Positions 45,909-59,301 of a DNA stretch of 64,000 nucleotides are shown one piece after another. Source of the DNA: Coniochaeta sp. PMI_546 (taxonomy: Eukaryota; Ascomycota; Sordariomycetes; Coniochaetales; Coniochaetaceae); assembly GCA_021432605.1 (NCBI GenBank), contig MU271146.1:2232001-2296000 (forward strand). The letters are read 5' to 3'. Position 1 is the first letter of the stretch, and every line of letters starts with the position of its first letter. The translations under genes and the position numbers were made by a program. The notes under the pieces were generated by a model. It made no database searches and was not told the origin of the DNA. It saw nothing but the letters and a program-made list of their open reading frames with translations.

Positions 45909-48900
45909 AATAGCGAGAACACGCCACGAGCAGTAGGCCGGATGGAGGGAGGTCGAGGAGAAGAAGGGTGGTCTCCATACAGTGCGTGAGTTTTCCTCGC
46001 CGCTGGACATGGGAACACGACACGAAACGAGAGAGGACAGTGGGCATCAGAGCCTTGCTGTTCGACTCCGTCCTAAGCAAAACAAATCAGCGCGGCACAA
46101 CGCCCAGTCAATGCTGGGTCAATCCGGCGATGCTTAATATTACCTGTCACTGACGTTCGCAGAGGTCGCCGATGTCAAGTACGGGTACGCCAAGCAAGGG
46201 GTCAAAACAATGGTGCCAGTCATATCCGCCGCTTGCCACTCCCATCACCTCTGATTAGTCGTATTCTCGCCTATCAACCATTCCTTCCTCAAGTTTGCAC
46301 AGTATTGCAAAAATAAGTGCCCCTTTTCCTCATACTTTCAGGAGGTGCGCGGCCTTAAGAGAGAAAGGGCCACACCGACACGCGAAGTCGTCCGCATCTG
46401 TCTTCCCTTGCTTTAGAGGAGGGTCTTAAACACGCGGCCGACGATCTGCTGTGTTACGTCCCGCAAGCCTAGCTTCTCCCCGGGGAGCGTTGCCGGCGGC
46501 GCGCCTGCGGGGGATGTCTCACCTGTCTACCGAGTGAGGTGCTGGAGTTGGTGTGGAGACACACCGCTGTGCGGCGTCTAGCTTTTGTGTAACTAGAGGC
46601 CGATGCACCCGCCACATGTCATGATTTGTAGGATAAGAACAGAACCAAAAGGGTTGCGACAAAGCGGTCGGTGTCTCACGATACGGAGTTAACCGGGGCT
46701 TCACCGCTTGGGTTCAGATTTGAAGTGCGTTGCATATAACACAAGGTTGTGGGCCGCGGAAAACCGCAACCTTGAGAGTGGAGGGTGTCGGGATATGTCA
46801 AAGGAAGTGGAGGGTGGTATTCGCTACTTACTGCCTAGTAGGTAATGCCCGGAAGTCCAGATACTTGGGATCTGATAGCAAATGAAGTCGGATTGAAGAG
46901 AGCCAACCAGCACCCATATCAGACGGCGAATAGCTTCGGGGACTCGATTCATTTTCTGTTATCACTAGCGGGTAACGGGATCGGCTTTCTTACCGTACCT
47001 GGACCAGACCTGTCATGAATGGCCGGAGCCATGCTTGATCTTTGTGCCATGGTATCACAACCTACTAGACTGTTCCCGCTCCATGGCGCTGGAACGTGGC
47101 AAGCCACCCGCCTGGTCGGTAAACAAAACCGGTCGTCGGTGATGCTGTATTGTCTTGTCTACCTATCTGACTTTGCGATGTGTTGCACGTGGACAATTGT
47201 GCTCTGGTGTAAGGAGCCCGAAAGGTATCCAAGCTTCCTGCAGGAATCGGGGTGAGATTCAGCCCTGAACAGTTTGTTGCAGGACTAGACTTCTTAAAGT
47301 CTAGAAACCCAGATGAGATACTGCATGGGTGTGGATATGCATGGAGTGCAGCAGCAGCCGGCGTATCGGCTTCTTGGTAGTCACAAAGCAATGAGGATGG
47401 ATGTTCAATGCTCAGTATTCGCGTTGTCAGTGGCCCAGTGGGTACAGGGTAAAAGAAGGGTCTCCCGTTGCAGTCGTAATTTGCCATCAGGGGTTGTGCA
47501 ACCCTACCACTCAGGGCATTGGATCGCTAAGTTTATTCCAACCGCCTCTTCCTATGGCCAATGGCTTCCCCGGTGTTCACCTGTACCATAGAAGAAACAA
47601 AACCCGAGGCCGTCATTCGTGCTGCTTGATATATCTAGGCGAAACTTACTCGAAAAGGACGCGGCTGCGAATACTACCCTTGCCGACAGGATACTAGAGT
47701 CATTGTTTGTTGTTAATTGGCCCTCGACATCATGGCAGGAACCGACAGGACGTGACGAGATGCGAGTGGCTCGTTTCGCCATCGCTATCTCAACATCCAT
47801 CGTCTTTAGGGGCACACCCGCGCAATTCTCAAAGTTCTGAAGGGTATTTTCCCTGTCGACGTCGATGCTGGCGGTCCGATTCGTCCTACCCGGAGCTTTT
47901 CGACGTGGATGTCTCAGCGCCTCTGCAAAATTTTCATCTTGAGCCTCCCTCTGGACCTCCGGCAGGCTTATGACGCCTATAGGACATCACGTCCATACCT
48001 TCACCGACTTATAAGTGACGTCGTTCATTCAGAGAAGAGCCTCGCTGTCTAGCGCCTGCGCCACCAGGAGTGGCAATACATGTGCATATGAAAGTCTCTG
48101 CACTTCGTGTCAGTGAAACTGGTTGTCCACCGCATGCCGGACGACTCCTCCATCTGCAGCCCCAACTGCACAGCTGCAGGAGGACGGATAGCTGATGGGG
48201 TCGAGATCATAGCGTGACAGGGCAAGGCAAAATCTCAGAGCCTATGGAAATGAACGTGGAGTGAGACATGGCGCGTGTAGTCTACACGTAGAGGCAACGT
48301 TGTTCCCAGTTTTCGTTCGAAGTTTAGTCCTTTGGAGAACCCAACTCCCAAGTAGTGAGTATAGGTAACTGCCAAAGCTGACAGACGCCACCAAAGGCCC
48401 GCTAATTCGAAGGAAGACAGAACAGAGGTCGTTGCTTATTGCCCAAGGATGACGCACCGCTCTGCTCCATTGGAAGGCTCGAGGATCGAGAAGTGCAACG
48501 CCCGTGATACGCTCGCCGGTCACGTCATTCGTCCAAGTCAACAACCACTCTATGTTTAGACATGACACTTGCATCTGAGCACAGCAGGCATCGGAGTATT
48601 ACACTGCTTCTAGGGGCTTCTTGTTCGTCAAGTGTTGTTCGACAAACCAGGCTCATCAGGCTGCACAACAAGTGGTTCTAGACCGCCACTCGACACATGA
48701 ACCAAGTGGACGCAGGTTCCTGCCTGAGAACTATACTAGGCTCAACGGTCAGCCGTTGAAACCAAGTCCCAAACCCGCGTCTTGGTCTCACCCTGTCATA
48801 TGGGCCATCACAAGTGCTGTGTCAGGATGGGGTGAAGCAGCCGGCGATATCACCTTCCCACCTTACCACATTGTGGAGCCTAGAGCGTTGAACGGGTTGT

Positions 48901-49813
48901 CAGTTCCTCTTACATTACAATGTTAGATGGCTGGTGGTTACGCCACATGATTCGGCAGCCTGAAATGGCATATGAGGAAGAATACGACGCAGTTCATGAT
49001 ATCCGACAGAATGGTTGCATTATCCAGCTTCGGCCAGGGGTAAACCTCAAGTTGCAACCTGGAACGAACCTCAATCATGATTCCAAGTGGGTCAACGCCC
49101 CCAATGCGCAAAGCCAGCATGGTAGTATCCGGTGCTCACGCTCCCATGAACTAAGCTGGGTCTGGAAGAACTCTGAAGGCTGGCCACCCAGGCAACAAGG
49201 TTGAGACGTTGGTGACAATCCCAGATTGCTGGATTGTTTGCCAGGCACACCTTATGCGGCAGGCATGATATTATCCCGCTCCACTGGTCCCAACCGAGTC
49301 AAAGACAATGAAGGCAACCACAACCCGCAGCTCCGCCTGTATCGATAAGGAATGTAGTAGTATGTTCGTAGCCGTTCAGGATTAGAATCTCCTCGGCGCA
49401 AGAGGTGCCCCCCACGCATGATCCAGTGAGCGTTCGTAATGAGTTTGGTAACTCGGATCCCATGACGGAGCTTGATCTCAAGTCATCGTCATCCCCCCTG
49501 TATAGCCTACACCACAGGAGGGGATAAAACTCTGAGATATTGTCATGCTGAATAGTTTCCATGACCGACAAAGTAACAACGAGGCCAAGGAGCTGTATGA
49601 GGTAGTAGACACACGTTGGCACTGAGCAGCATGTGATCAGCTGTGGACAAGGGTGGGCTCAGCTTTTGCTTAAAATTAGAATCCCTCAGACCCAGGAGTT
49701 TGGGAGTGGCTGGGCATCTCATCGCGGTGCCGCCTCAGAGAAGTCTCGTGATAGAAGATCGGGGAAGACAGGCCGCCAATCTCGCTCCTGGCTTCTCTGT
49801 CGGCAAGCAGGTG

Positions 49814-49823
49814 TACACGTGTA
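49814..49823. promoter_or_regulatory. TACACGTGTA palindrome, copy 5
   Basis: Perfect copy inside the gene desert, context GTGTACACGTGTAGTG; 4.9 kb upstream of the zinc-finger gene. Confidence 0.45.
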
Positions 49824-50847
49824 GTGGACTGTCAAACACTACGGTATGTAGACGTGAAAGCAACTAATGGAGTTAACGGGAGGTGTGTCGCCCACATCCC
49901 ACATCCCGCCAAGAATGTTCGCAACCCGTTGAGCAATACCATTGGCTCGACGGATTGTGCGGAAGCGAGATGAAATGAGTGTTTGCACAAATGCAAACTT
50001 GCGATGTTTGGGACTACGCAGGCTAGTACGGGGTTTGCCATCCGGGGCAGCTCCCGGAGTTTTAGCTTTGGTATTAGCTCCTAGCCATCCCGGTAGCCGG
50101 ACACTTGATCAGCCAATCAAAAACTAGATCGGCATCGAGGAGGATCGACGGCACCCAGAGCTGTGGGAATTGCAATGACCAGGGCCGCTTAGCAGACTCC
50201 ACATGGGCGAGGCAAGCACATCTGATGGTCGTTTATCACAAAAATGCAGCTGAGGACAGACCAGGAACAAGCATGATTTTGGTAGAAATGGGTCAAGAGC
50301 TTGCGGGATGCCCGGTTATCACCATGAGCAGCAATGGAACCCATCCCCCTCGACCCATTTGTTTTCGAAGATGCGAGTTTCCATGTTGCCAGCTCGCTAC
50401 CCACGGAAGTGCTGACGAATGGCGGTTTCGTGTTCCACAGGCTCAGTGGTATACTCTGCACACGTGCTATGCCGTTGCGGCCGGGAGCTGCTCGCAAAGG
50501 CCTAGCAGCTGTCACTCGAGTCCGGTTATTGGATCCTCGAAGGCTGGGGGATGAATCCAGTGTGATAGGTTATTTGACATGTCAGGAACTGGATTGATCT
50601 CCATGCGGCCAGACGGTCATGGCAGCCGCCACCATGCACTTGAGGCGGAGGGCAAGCTGTCCGGTAACGTGCGCGATAGTCAGTATCCGCATGAGATAAG
50701 ACGTCACTGACGAGAGCTACTGGAGCTGCGTTCGGATTGCTTCAAAATGAAGTCTGAGCGTGAGCCAGCATAAGTGACCTGGTAGAAGAGCGCGATGACA
50801 GCACTTTCCGCTCCCGCTCAGCTGCATTTTTCGCTGTTGGCCATGTA

Positions 50848-50857
50848 TACACGTGTA
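50848..50857. promoter_or_regulatory. TACACGTGTA palindrome, copy 6
   Basis: Perfect copy in the gene desert, context ATGTATACACGTGTACATT, near-symmetric over about 19 bp. It lies 1,034 bp from copy 5. Confidence 0.45.
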
Positions 50858-53105
50858 CATTGAAGTCGCCGGACGGTACTCCTTTGATGTTACAGCCTCC
50901 ACTGCAGCAAGATACCAGGCCAAACTCGATCTACGTGCAGGGGAGATCGGCCATCCATCGGAAGCAGTCGAGTCGCATGTCGTCCGGAAAGGGTAAGGTT
51001 GTTGGCACAATCTCGGCATCAGTCCGTTTTGGTTATGAGAGGATTGGGTGTTAGTTGGCGGATGAAGCTCGCTATGAGGCGACAGGAAAAACGACATTTT
51101 GTGATATGACATGCTGGTGTCGGCGTTATAAAGAAGAAAGTGACAGGTCACATTTGCAAAGTCTGGTGTGGCTGCACTGTCCCTATGAAGGCGCAGAAGC
51201 GCCAAGGGGCTGCCACAGAGCGCTCCCAGCGCAAAGGCACAGATTTGCAGGGATGCAGCCACCAGATCTGCCAACCAGAAATAGCCCGCGTTGCACGCAG
51301 AACCGGGGAATCTCTGAGAGCCCGATCGAGACCGACTGCTCGGGTCAGAGGCGATCGAGGACATGATTCTGCCACATTTTCCATTGCGCAAAGTGACAGC
51401 CTTTCTATCCAAGGCTGTTTCAAATAATGAGTTTGACTACCTTGTGTATCATGGCAGAAAACGATGTCATCCTGTCACTTCTCAGCGCGGCTCAACACAG
51501 AAAGCGCTGATGTTTTGACTCCCGCGTCCGGTATTGGGTGTCCACCCAGCTGCTACCCAAGTGCATTGTCTTGTGCTTGCAGGCGATAACCTTGTTCGTC
51601 GTTCCAGCCACTGACAACTAACCCCCACCCCCATACAAGCACAAAGATTGCGCCATGCATGAGGTTGTCCATTGCTGTGTGCACTACACTACACTATCGC
51701 ACAGTTAGGGGTACTGTACGTGTAGTAAAGTCTCCTCTGCTCTAGCCCGGCCACACTGCGGTTTAAACAGAGCGCTGGCAGAGCTTTGGCCGGTATTTGG
51801 ACTGGAGATTCGGGGTTTAACTATAATTTTTCCTGCTCTTGGATAGATAGTAAAGTCATGTCACACGAGGTGTTGAATTGTGCTGGTATTGAAGGGTTTG
51901 CCCAGCCAGAAGCCGGCCCGGGCCAGAGCGGAAATCTCCCGTCGACTAGCCTGCACTAGCAACCTGCTAGAGCTTCCAGTGTCCTGCCTCCGTCCGGTCC
52001 GGCTGCTGTGAAGATGGAACTAACTATTCCACTAGCAGCGCGTCATGATTGCGTAATTTGTGAGCATCACAGTCGCCAGGGGTGAGGTAACGCCCGGCAG
52101 ATCTGCTTTGCACAGCCGTCACTGCAGCAAGTCAAATCTCGGCATCGCAGAGCTGAGAAACTCCATTCCATCCCCTGCTGTGTCTGTCGAGCCTCGCAGT
52201 CGGACATAGCTGAGCTATACGGGCTTTACGTCAAGCCAAGTCGCCGTGTTGGAAGCCACAAATCACGATTGATGGACGGCTGGGAATTAGCAGTAGAGAG
52301 AAGGTGCTCCTTCCCTAGACATTCTAGACGTAAGTCATGTACACCATTGCGCGTGTGAAACAACTTTCTTCTGAACTTTGAAAACCAGTATCGTAAAAAA
52401 GATTGATATTCTTGGATGAGGGATGTAAGACGGTGTCCAAAAGGTAGTCAGTATGCCAGGTCTATCTACCGTTGAACACCCGAGGAGCAGGAGACGAAAC
52501 CGACAAGTGGTGGTTGTCAGTGGCTCGGGCTTCTCGTGGCTGACGACGTGCTCCAAACAGCGCCTCGATGGCAAACCATCAAGCCGAGAGTAGACTGGGG
52601 CCCTGGGGCCATCAACGGAAGACACGAGAGGGGTGCCACCCTGCCAAGGTGTCTGAGAAGCCTCACAATCTATGGATATCGCGGCTGCTCTACTTCATGG
52701 CCACTCCCGATGGACGAGTGACCGAGGACCACCAGTGCCACAGGTAATTGCACTCATACGTGTAAATGAGTTTCGAATGAGTGCGGGCGTAGGTCACCGC
52801 CATTAAACACCTTTTGGTTAGATAAGGCACCTACCTTAGCGATGTGGAAACAAGGTACGTTGCTCCTGCTATGGGGACATTAGCTGGCGCAAGAAGCTGC
52901 GAGGGGTTCGCCTCGATGGCGCATTGTCCAATCATATATCGAGAGGCCGACCACGGTGTAGGCCAAAGACCATGGTACTGGGGTGAGGCTGTCCAAGTTG
53001 CAGCTTTCCGGGTCAACTTCGCCTTTCGTGCTTCTACATCAGCAACTGCTTCTCAGACGTCCTAAAATTCTGACAATATAGCTTCTTCAATACATTTCTT
53101 TTCTC

Positions 53106-53141
53106 CTTCTTCTTCTTCTTCTTCTTCTTCTTCTTCTTCTT
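53106..53141. repeat. (CTT)12 microsatellite
   Basis: Uninterrupted trinucleotide repeat followed by further T-rich sequence. Non-coding. Confidence 0.95.
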
Positions 53142-54717
53142 TCTTTTTAATAGCAGTAAGAAAAGAGTCTCGCCATCAAGTTAGGCGTCCTCAACCTGTA
53201 CACAACAGTTCCGAGGCTCAACGCCTGGCATATCGTTGGTGGCATGGTCCAAGGGGCAGTAGTGGTTGAGCCCTAAGAAGGCGGCCGTGCGTTTAAGGCT
53301 CTTGCCGCGCTGAGAGCCAAAATCACCCCCAGACCAGGGTCAGAATGCCAGTGCAGGGATCGCCTTACTTCAGGCGTGGGTCTATCTTAGTTACGGGCGC
53401 GCCTGCCTTTTAGTGGAATAGTCTGCTAGATGCATGTGTCAAAGACCCCCCTGGTACGTGGCCCGTGCTTTCTACCACACTTGCTCGAACTTTTACTCTC
53501 ATGACTGTCTCGCCGTCTCTACGCTCTTTCAACTACAAAAACTGCGAATCGACTGCCAACATTATTGCTAGAATCTGGCAGATTCAGGACCGAGTGCCCG
53601 ACTTCCTATCGAAATGGATGTGAGCTGTCGAGGAAAGCGTCTGAGCTGCAGCAACCCGGTTTGCTCCATGGCACTGTCGAATCACAATCCTCGCTGCGCG
53701 TCCTGGTAGTCCTGGTTCTCGATATTCCAAGTGCTTTGGCAGTCGTCGACGGCCCACAAACTCCGCCCGATATCTGTCGACGATGTCATTCTCAAACCCT
53801 GCGAATAGCCAGAACGTTATGTCCGGTTCAGATGGTCTCACTACTTCGAGGCCAGGAGATTTCCTTTCGTCGACGATATAATAAAGGACAGGAACGTTCG
53901 AGTGTTCGTTTCTTCCCTGAGACTGCGAGACCTGGCCCAGCTTGCCTCCTCATTATCGATTTGTGCTTCTGATATTGCGGGTACCGGCATGGGTTGACCC
54001 GGTTGGGACAGGCTGACTGTCCGATATTGTCACCCAGGCCTGCTCCGAGCTGGGCATTATGGCCCTTCTCAGGCCCCATCTTTTCGCGCCACGCCCTACT
54101 TCAAGAACAGAGGCAGTGAGAGGTTTCGAGTGAGGGCTTGTCTGTATATCTACCCCGCTCCAGCTTGTTCTAGTTCCAAAGAGGTGGTGTGGGTGAAGCT
54201 CCAGTGGGGGCCTTCCGGTACGGTACATCGGTACGAGCCTACCTCATACCCTAGTCGTGACCCAGGTACCATGGACCTCGCACTGTCATAACACGTCCTG
54301 GCCCTGACTTGATGCCGCTTGACATTGGAAAAGAACTCTATGTGCCTCGCTATTATCACTGGCTTGGCTATTAAGCCGTCTGCTCTAGTGGGCAGTGATA
54401 TAGATGCACCAGCCCTCCTCTCCCATCACATACCACATCCGTTCATGTTTCGACGCTGGATCTATCTGGACCTCTTAGGACCTTGACCACGACTAAACGG
54501 CAGCTTCACGACACTTCTTTTCTTGGACCAGCTGGAGGACTTTTGCTTTCCATTGTTGCTTCTACTTCATTTCTTCCTGCATCTCATAAACAACAACACC
54601 TGGCGGTCTACGTCTTTACTTGAAGCATCCTTGACTCGAGTCACACTCAATTGCATCCGCCTGCTCTAAGAGGTTTTTGTTAGTGCTTCGTGGTCTCCTA
54701 TATTTCGGCCTCCCAGC

Positions 54718-56499
54718 ATGCACCAAGCAGACACAGCCGTGTACTGGGCGGGGTGGCCACAGCACAATGCGAATTCGGGCTGCCGATATGGCATCGTTGA
54801 AGGTGCTGGGTCGCTGCCTTACGACTCTCAGGCTAGTGGTAGCAGTGAGCTCGTGCAGAGGCAGTCCACGGCTTCGCAAATTTTCTCGAGCAGTGCGTAT
54901 AGTTCTCAGCCGATGCCAACCACCTACGCACCCGGCCCTGGCTATCATACTCCCGCCGCGTTCGTTGGGGACAACACTCACGAACCTACCGCCACCGATG
55001 GAAATACCTACTTCACGCGGCCGTACGAGGAACGATGGCCGCTACCTATGAAAGCGACGACTCCACACTGCGTGGACCAAAGGTCCGCCTTTCCCCAGGG
55101 CGCTGGGGAGTCTTCGGTTCTCCAGAGCCGAAGCCCTTCGATCTCTATCAAGGCCGACCCTTACGCTTCACCAATTCACATTGAATCTCCCAGGATCCAG
55201 GCCATTCCGCATATCACGACCAAGACAACCTCCAGGACCATTTCTCCCATTATACCGGTCAATGGAGCATGCCCGCCGCGATCTGACAACCCAGTCGATA
55301 GTCTTCTGCGGGTTATTCAGTCCAAACCTGACATCACTTCTATCATCACCAAGGTTGATGAGCTCTCGGTAATAGACAAGAAGCACGCCGAGGCTGGACC
55401 ACTTCACGATCTTGGGACTTGTCCACTTAATCTCACCCATGCCAGCAACGCCCCAACGAAGATGCGAGCCAGGCCAAGGAAACGGTATCACTGTGACTTT
55501 GATGGCTGCTACAAAAGTTTTTCTCAGAAGACACAGCTCGAATGTCATATCCGCGCACATACTGGCGAGAAACCCTATGTATGGATACTCCTGTCTCGTC
55601 TTCTTTTTGCTCAAACTGACATAATTAGCCCTGCGGTTTCCCCGGCTGCGGTAAAAGCTTTTCACAGAAAGGCAATAGGACGGTTCGTCTCGTTGAGCTA
55701 ACTTGCAAAGGAAGACATCATCTGACAAGACTTAGACACACTGGCGAGGCCACACGGGTGAGGCTCCGTTCAAGTGTCCTGAATGCGGCAAAGGATTCAG
55801 CCAAGGGGGTAACGTCCTCCCACATCGACTGACACACTATAAAACAAAGCGCTTCGAGTGCAAATTGGACGGTTGCGACAAACTCATTTCGACTAAGGGG
55901 AACCTGAAGGTAAGCTTGCCATGTCTCTCCTACGTGATATGTATGGTGACAACGGGAGTCACAATAGAGTTCCATGGTCTAATAGCTCGCGTGTACAGAC
56001 GCACCAGACGAAATACCACCGCACGACCCTTGAGACGCTGGCCAAGAGATTCAGTCAAATCAAGGATTTCGAATCCGCTTCTGAAGCGGATCGCGAAATG
56101 TGGAAGTACCTGGCCTCAGTGCACAACAACCTGAACAAGGGGATCAAAGGTTGCGGAGGACGCAGGATCCGTCGCGTGCCACAGACAAGTTCGGCTGAGT
56201 CATCGCCTCCGTCGACCCCTGCCTCTGTGGTGTCCTTCATGAACAACCAATATGAGCCGTTCACTGGGCACTTGCAGCCCTTTCAGCAAATTCCGCTCCT
56301 GCACCACGGCTTCGGTCACCCATCGGTTTACAATTTCCACCGTCAGAATATCACGGTGCAGGCCAACATCCACATGGATATTCGCATGTACGAGTCGGAC
56401 AACGACAGCATGAAAAGCAACGCGGCCTCTCCCACGAGCACTGCTACCTACGACCCCGAACAGGAGCAGGTGGCCGTTCTCGGTCATCGCCTCTTCTAA
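54718..56499 (+). CDS. AZF1-like C2H2 zinc-finger transcription factor
   Basis: Exons are 54718-55578, 55629-55682, 55736-55909 and 55999-56499, all in phase 0, giving 529 residues. The first 260 residues are disordered and rich in Ser/Thr/Pro. Four C2H2 fingers follow: CDFDGCYKSFSQ..HIRAH, CGFPGCGKSFSQ..HWRGH, CPECGKGFSQ..HRLTH and CKLDGCDKLIST..HQTKYH. TGEKPY and TGEAPF linkers join them. Spacing is only correct with the splice sites given, which supports the model. The segment after finger 4 (TTLETLAKRFSQIKD, then EADREMWKYL, LNKGIKG) matches the conserved C-flank of Azf1-type regulators. In yeast Azf1 is a glucose-dependent regulator of growth and wall genes; the target set here is unknown. 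Large non-coding flanks on both sides suit a developmental or environmental regulator. Confidence 0.88.
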
Positions 56500-59301
56500 G
56501 TCATAGGGACGACCAAGCAAGCCAACCTTGCAGCCGTTACTCTTATTTGGCAACACCTTCCTGTGGCTTTCTATTCCATCAGGATCATGACACACTTCCT
56601 CTTATGTAAGGGGCATGCATCGATCCCACCCCGGTCTCAGCTTGACTGTTTCAACACTGTCGAAGTTCTCGGCTTATGGCTTACTTATCTGGTGGCTCGT
56701 CCAAATGGGCCATGTTTGATTTCTTTGCGTTGCACATCTTCACTATTTCCTGAAGCACCGTCGTTGTCAATTTGTAGTACACATGTTTCGAATTTTCCTC
56801 ATCTTGGTCCGAAAATCTCTTTCTGCTCTTTTTGCTGTTCTAGCGCGGGATAACAGGGGGAGGAGGCAATCTGGAGCGGTTACAGTCCGTTTATTCTGCA
56901 TTCACTGCGTATAACCTGGCCGGCCCGTGGTCGTCTCAGCCGCTACATTTACGACAGGCTGAAAAAGCAGCCAACATACAAGGCACCAGGGTGTCAGGGG
57001 GGGCCAAGGCGGCGGTTGTTTGTATTTTCCCGACGTCACCTGTTTTTGCTTTGCTTTTTGCGTGTGGGATTTCTTTTGACTTGTCGAGGCTACGGTAGCT
57101 ACTAGGCTACACTGGTATCAGATCACGCACAAACCTGCTGCGGGAGGGGAGGATATATCGGGTGCAGAAATTTGAGGGTACTATGGATCACGACCGTTAC
57201 GAATGTGGTGCGTCTTGCATGTGATAGGGAGGAGTAGGAGGCAATTTTTGCTTAGAGCATCATACTCGGGATACTAGTCCCTTGAGTAAACGTGGTGTTC
57301 ACAACATACAGATAGGCTAAGGAGGACATAACCGCAAGAGGTTAAAAGTGATACCAAAAAGGAGGCGGCAAACTGCTCTTTGTGTTTACTCCTGCCGGGT
57401 CACAATGCCCAAGCAGGGCGGTTACAGACGGTCGAGCTAGATTAGATCAGTTGGCTCTACACGAGCGCATCATGTAGCTTCATTTCCCTATTACCACATT
57501 AGGTATCAGCAATAATATGCTCCAGCAACAACTGGTCGCTCTCCAGGTCCGTCACTCCATTGTAGTCAAGCGACACTCGTTTCCGATATCATCGGTACAA
57601 TAATAGTCTACCTGTTACCCCCACGTGGCGTGTTGTACCCGACATTTGCTACTCAGATGTCGTGATACCCGGTCTGGCGTTGGCCCAATATCCTCCGATG
57701 AGTTACACATGCACGATCCTGGGCACGGAATACAGTTTAGGATCGCCCGCTTTTACATGAGGCATCGCGGGGCACAGCATGGGCTGGGCCCTGACGCTCG
57801 GGACAAGACGCAAGGCGGTCCGCATTGTACCTGATTTCTCTAAAAGCTATATGTATATATGTGCAATGTGCGATGCTGTAGCCAAGGAGGGCGTACCTTG
57901 CATCTTTGAATTGATTGATTGGTTTGTATGGGATGAATTAGGCGCATCGCCGTATGCACAGAACTGCTCGCTCTCCATAGGCTCCAAAGAAGCTAGCTTC
58001 TTTTACAATTAGATAGATGCTCAGTATAACGTAACGTCGCAGTCGGGCTGGATTGTGGTACGAATGAGGCGAGCAGTTCCAGCATAGAGTCCATCAACAC
58101 GCTGTGTTAGGCCTGCCTGACGACGAACCTGATAGGAGTAGGATACGAACCAATAAATCGGTTTACACACATAGATGCTACACAGCAGAATTGCTAGACA
58201 TAGGCAAGGCCACACCGGCAAGCACAAGAGCACAAGAAAGTGGGGGATCGTCTGTGCCACTGACGTCCTGTCCCGACCTCGTTGCTCGGCTTCTGGCGGG
58301 AGACGCACGGTTGCTAAGAGGAGGCCATATATGCGGCCCTGATCCCGCGGGGAGGCAACCAATGGTAACAAAGCCGGACCGCACTCCGAAGGATGTGTAG
58401 CACACCGGTGTCAAGCCTTGCGCTGAAGATAGGAGGATAGTATGTCACAGCTAAGACACGCAGCTTCCATGCTATAGCTGATAGATTTTGCGCGCATAGA
58501 GGCAAAGCCTCACCGCTCCCGTTGTTGGTGACAGAGTGACACTTGATAGAATCGTTGAAGCCCAGTCATGCCATTGCCACCTCTATTCTATTAGGCTGCC
58601 ATCGCACACTGCCTCCGTGCCACCTGACTTGCATCTGCATGATTGACTGCCGCAAGAGGCACAATGTTTTGCCCGCTCCGCGGACCGAGCTCTCTGCACA
58701 GTGCAGCCCAATGCCACATCCAATCTATCATGCCAGTGCAGGGGTGAGGTTGTACGACAGCACGCTCCGGCCAGATTCAGCTGGTGTAGACACACAGGCG
58801 GGAGAAGATCTCGCCCCAAGCCCGCGCAGTACAGTGGCGGCGGCGCAAAGCCCCAGTCCGAAGATCGACAGGGACTGTGTCACCTTGCGGCCTGCTGAAG
58901 AGACTGACGGTCGGCTTCGCTGCCGAGACCGATATGCAAGCCTACCGCCTCGCCGGAGATTCGACGATGCAAGTCTTGGGATGCATACCAGTCGTGGGGC
59001 ACGCCCGAGGGCCGAGACTGTGACAGAGCGAGACTTTGATCGTCTTGATGGCCGACCGGTCTGAGGCAGTCAATAGTCAACTCTAAGTACGAGATACTCA
59101 ATGACCCCCACCTGAGACAGAGGGTAGCACAAGCGGCGATATCAAGTCCCAACGGCGACAGTCCGGTCCGACAAGATCAGGGGACCCTGGACAAGCGAAG
59201 CCGAAGTAGTTGCACCATCTATTTGCCTACCAGTCCAGGTGGACAGGGATTCTCTCCTTCCGCTCCGCATACATGTCGACCGTTAGTGACCATAGGCGCG
59301 C
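56500..59301. other. 2.8-kb gene-free region
   Basis: This lies downstream of the zinc-finger gene and downstream of URM1. No gene, tRNA or mobile element is recognisable; a 173-codon plus-strand frame (58543-59064) is low complexity with no family match. T-rich stretches just after 56500 suggest a long 3' UTR. Confidence 0.5.

Larger units (their letters stand above)
44687..54717. other. 10-kb gene desert upstream of the zinc-finger regulator
   Basis: No protein gene, tRNA or transposon could be supported. Base composition is balanced, without the strong AT bias expected of RIP-mutated repeats. It holds two TACACGTGTA copies (49814, 50848), a G9 run (45900), a (CTT)12 microsatellite (53106) and many short frames of no known family. 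The longest is a 231-codon frame on the minus strand (51412-50717), not recognised. The final 300 bp before the ATG are C/T-rich and probably 5' leader. Extended regulatory DNA or unannotated long non-coding transcripts are the likeliest contents. Confidence 0.55.

Noticed and set aside
50717-51412. 231-codon minus-strand frame in the gene desert
   Set aside because: No recognisable domain, no clear promoter or splice structure. The length is within what a 10-kb non-coding stretch of balanced composition may give.
53565-53972. 135-codon plus-strand frame before the zinc-finger gene
   Set aside because: A competing minus-strand frame covers the same DNA, and neither shows a domain.
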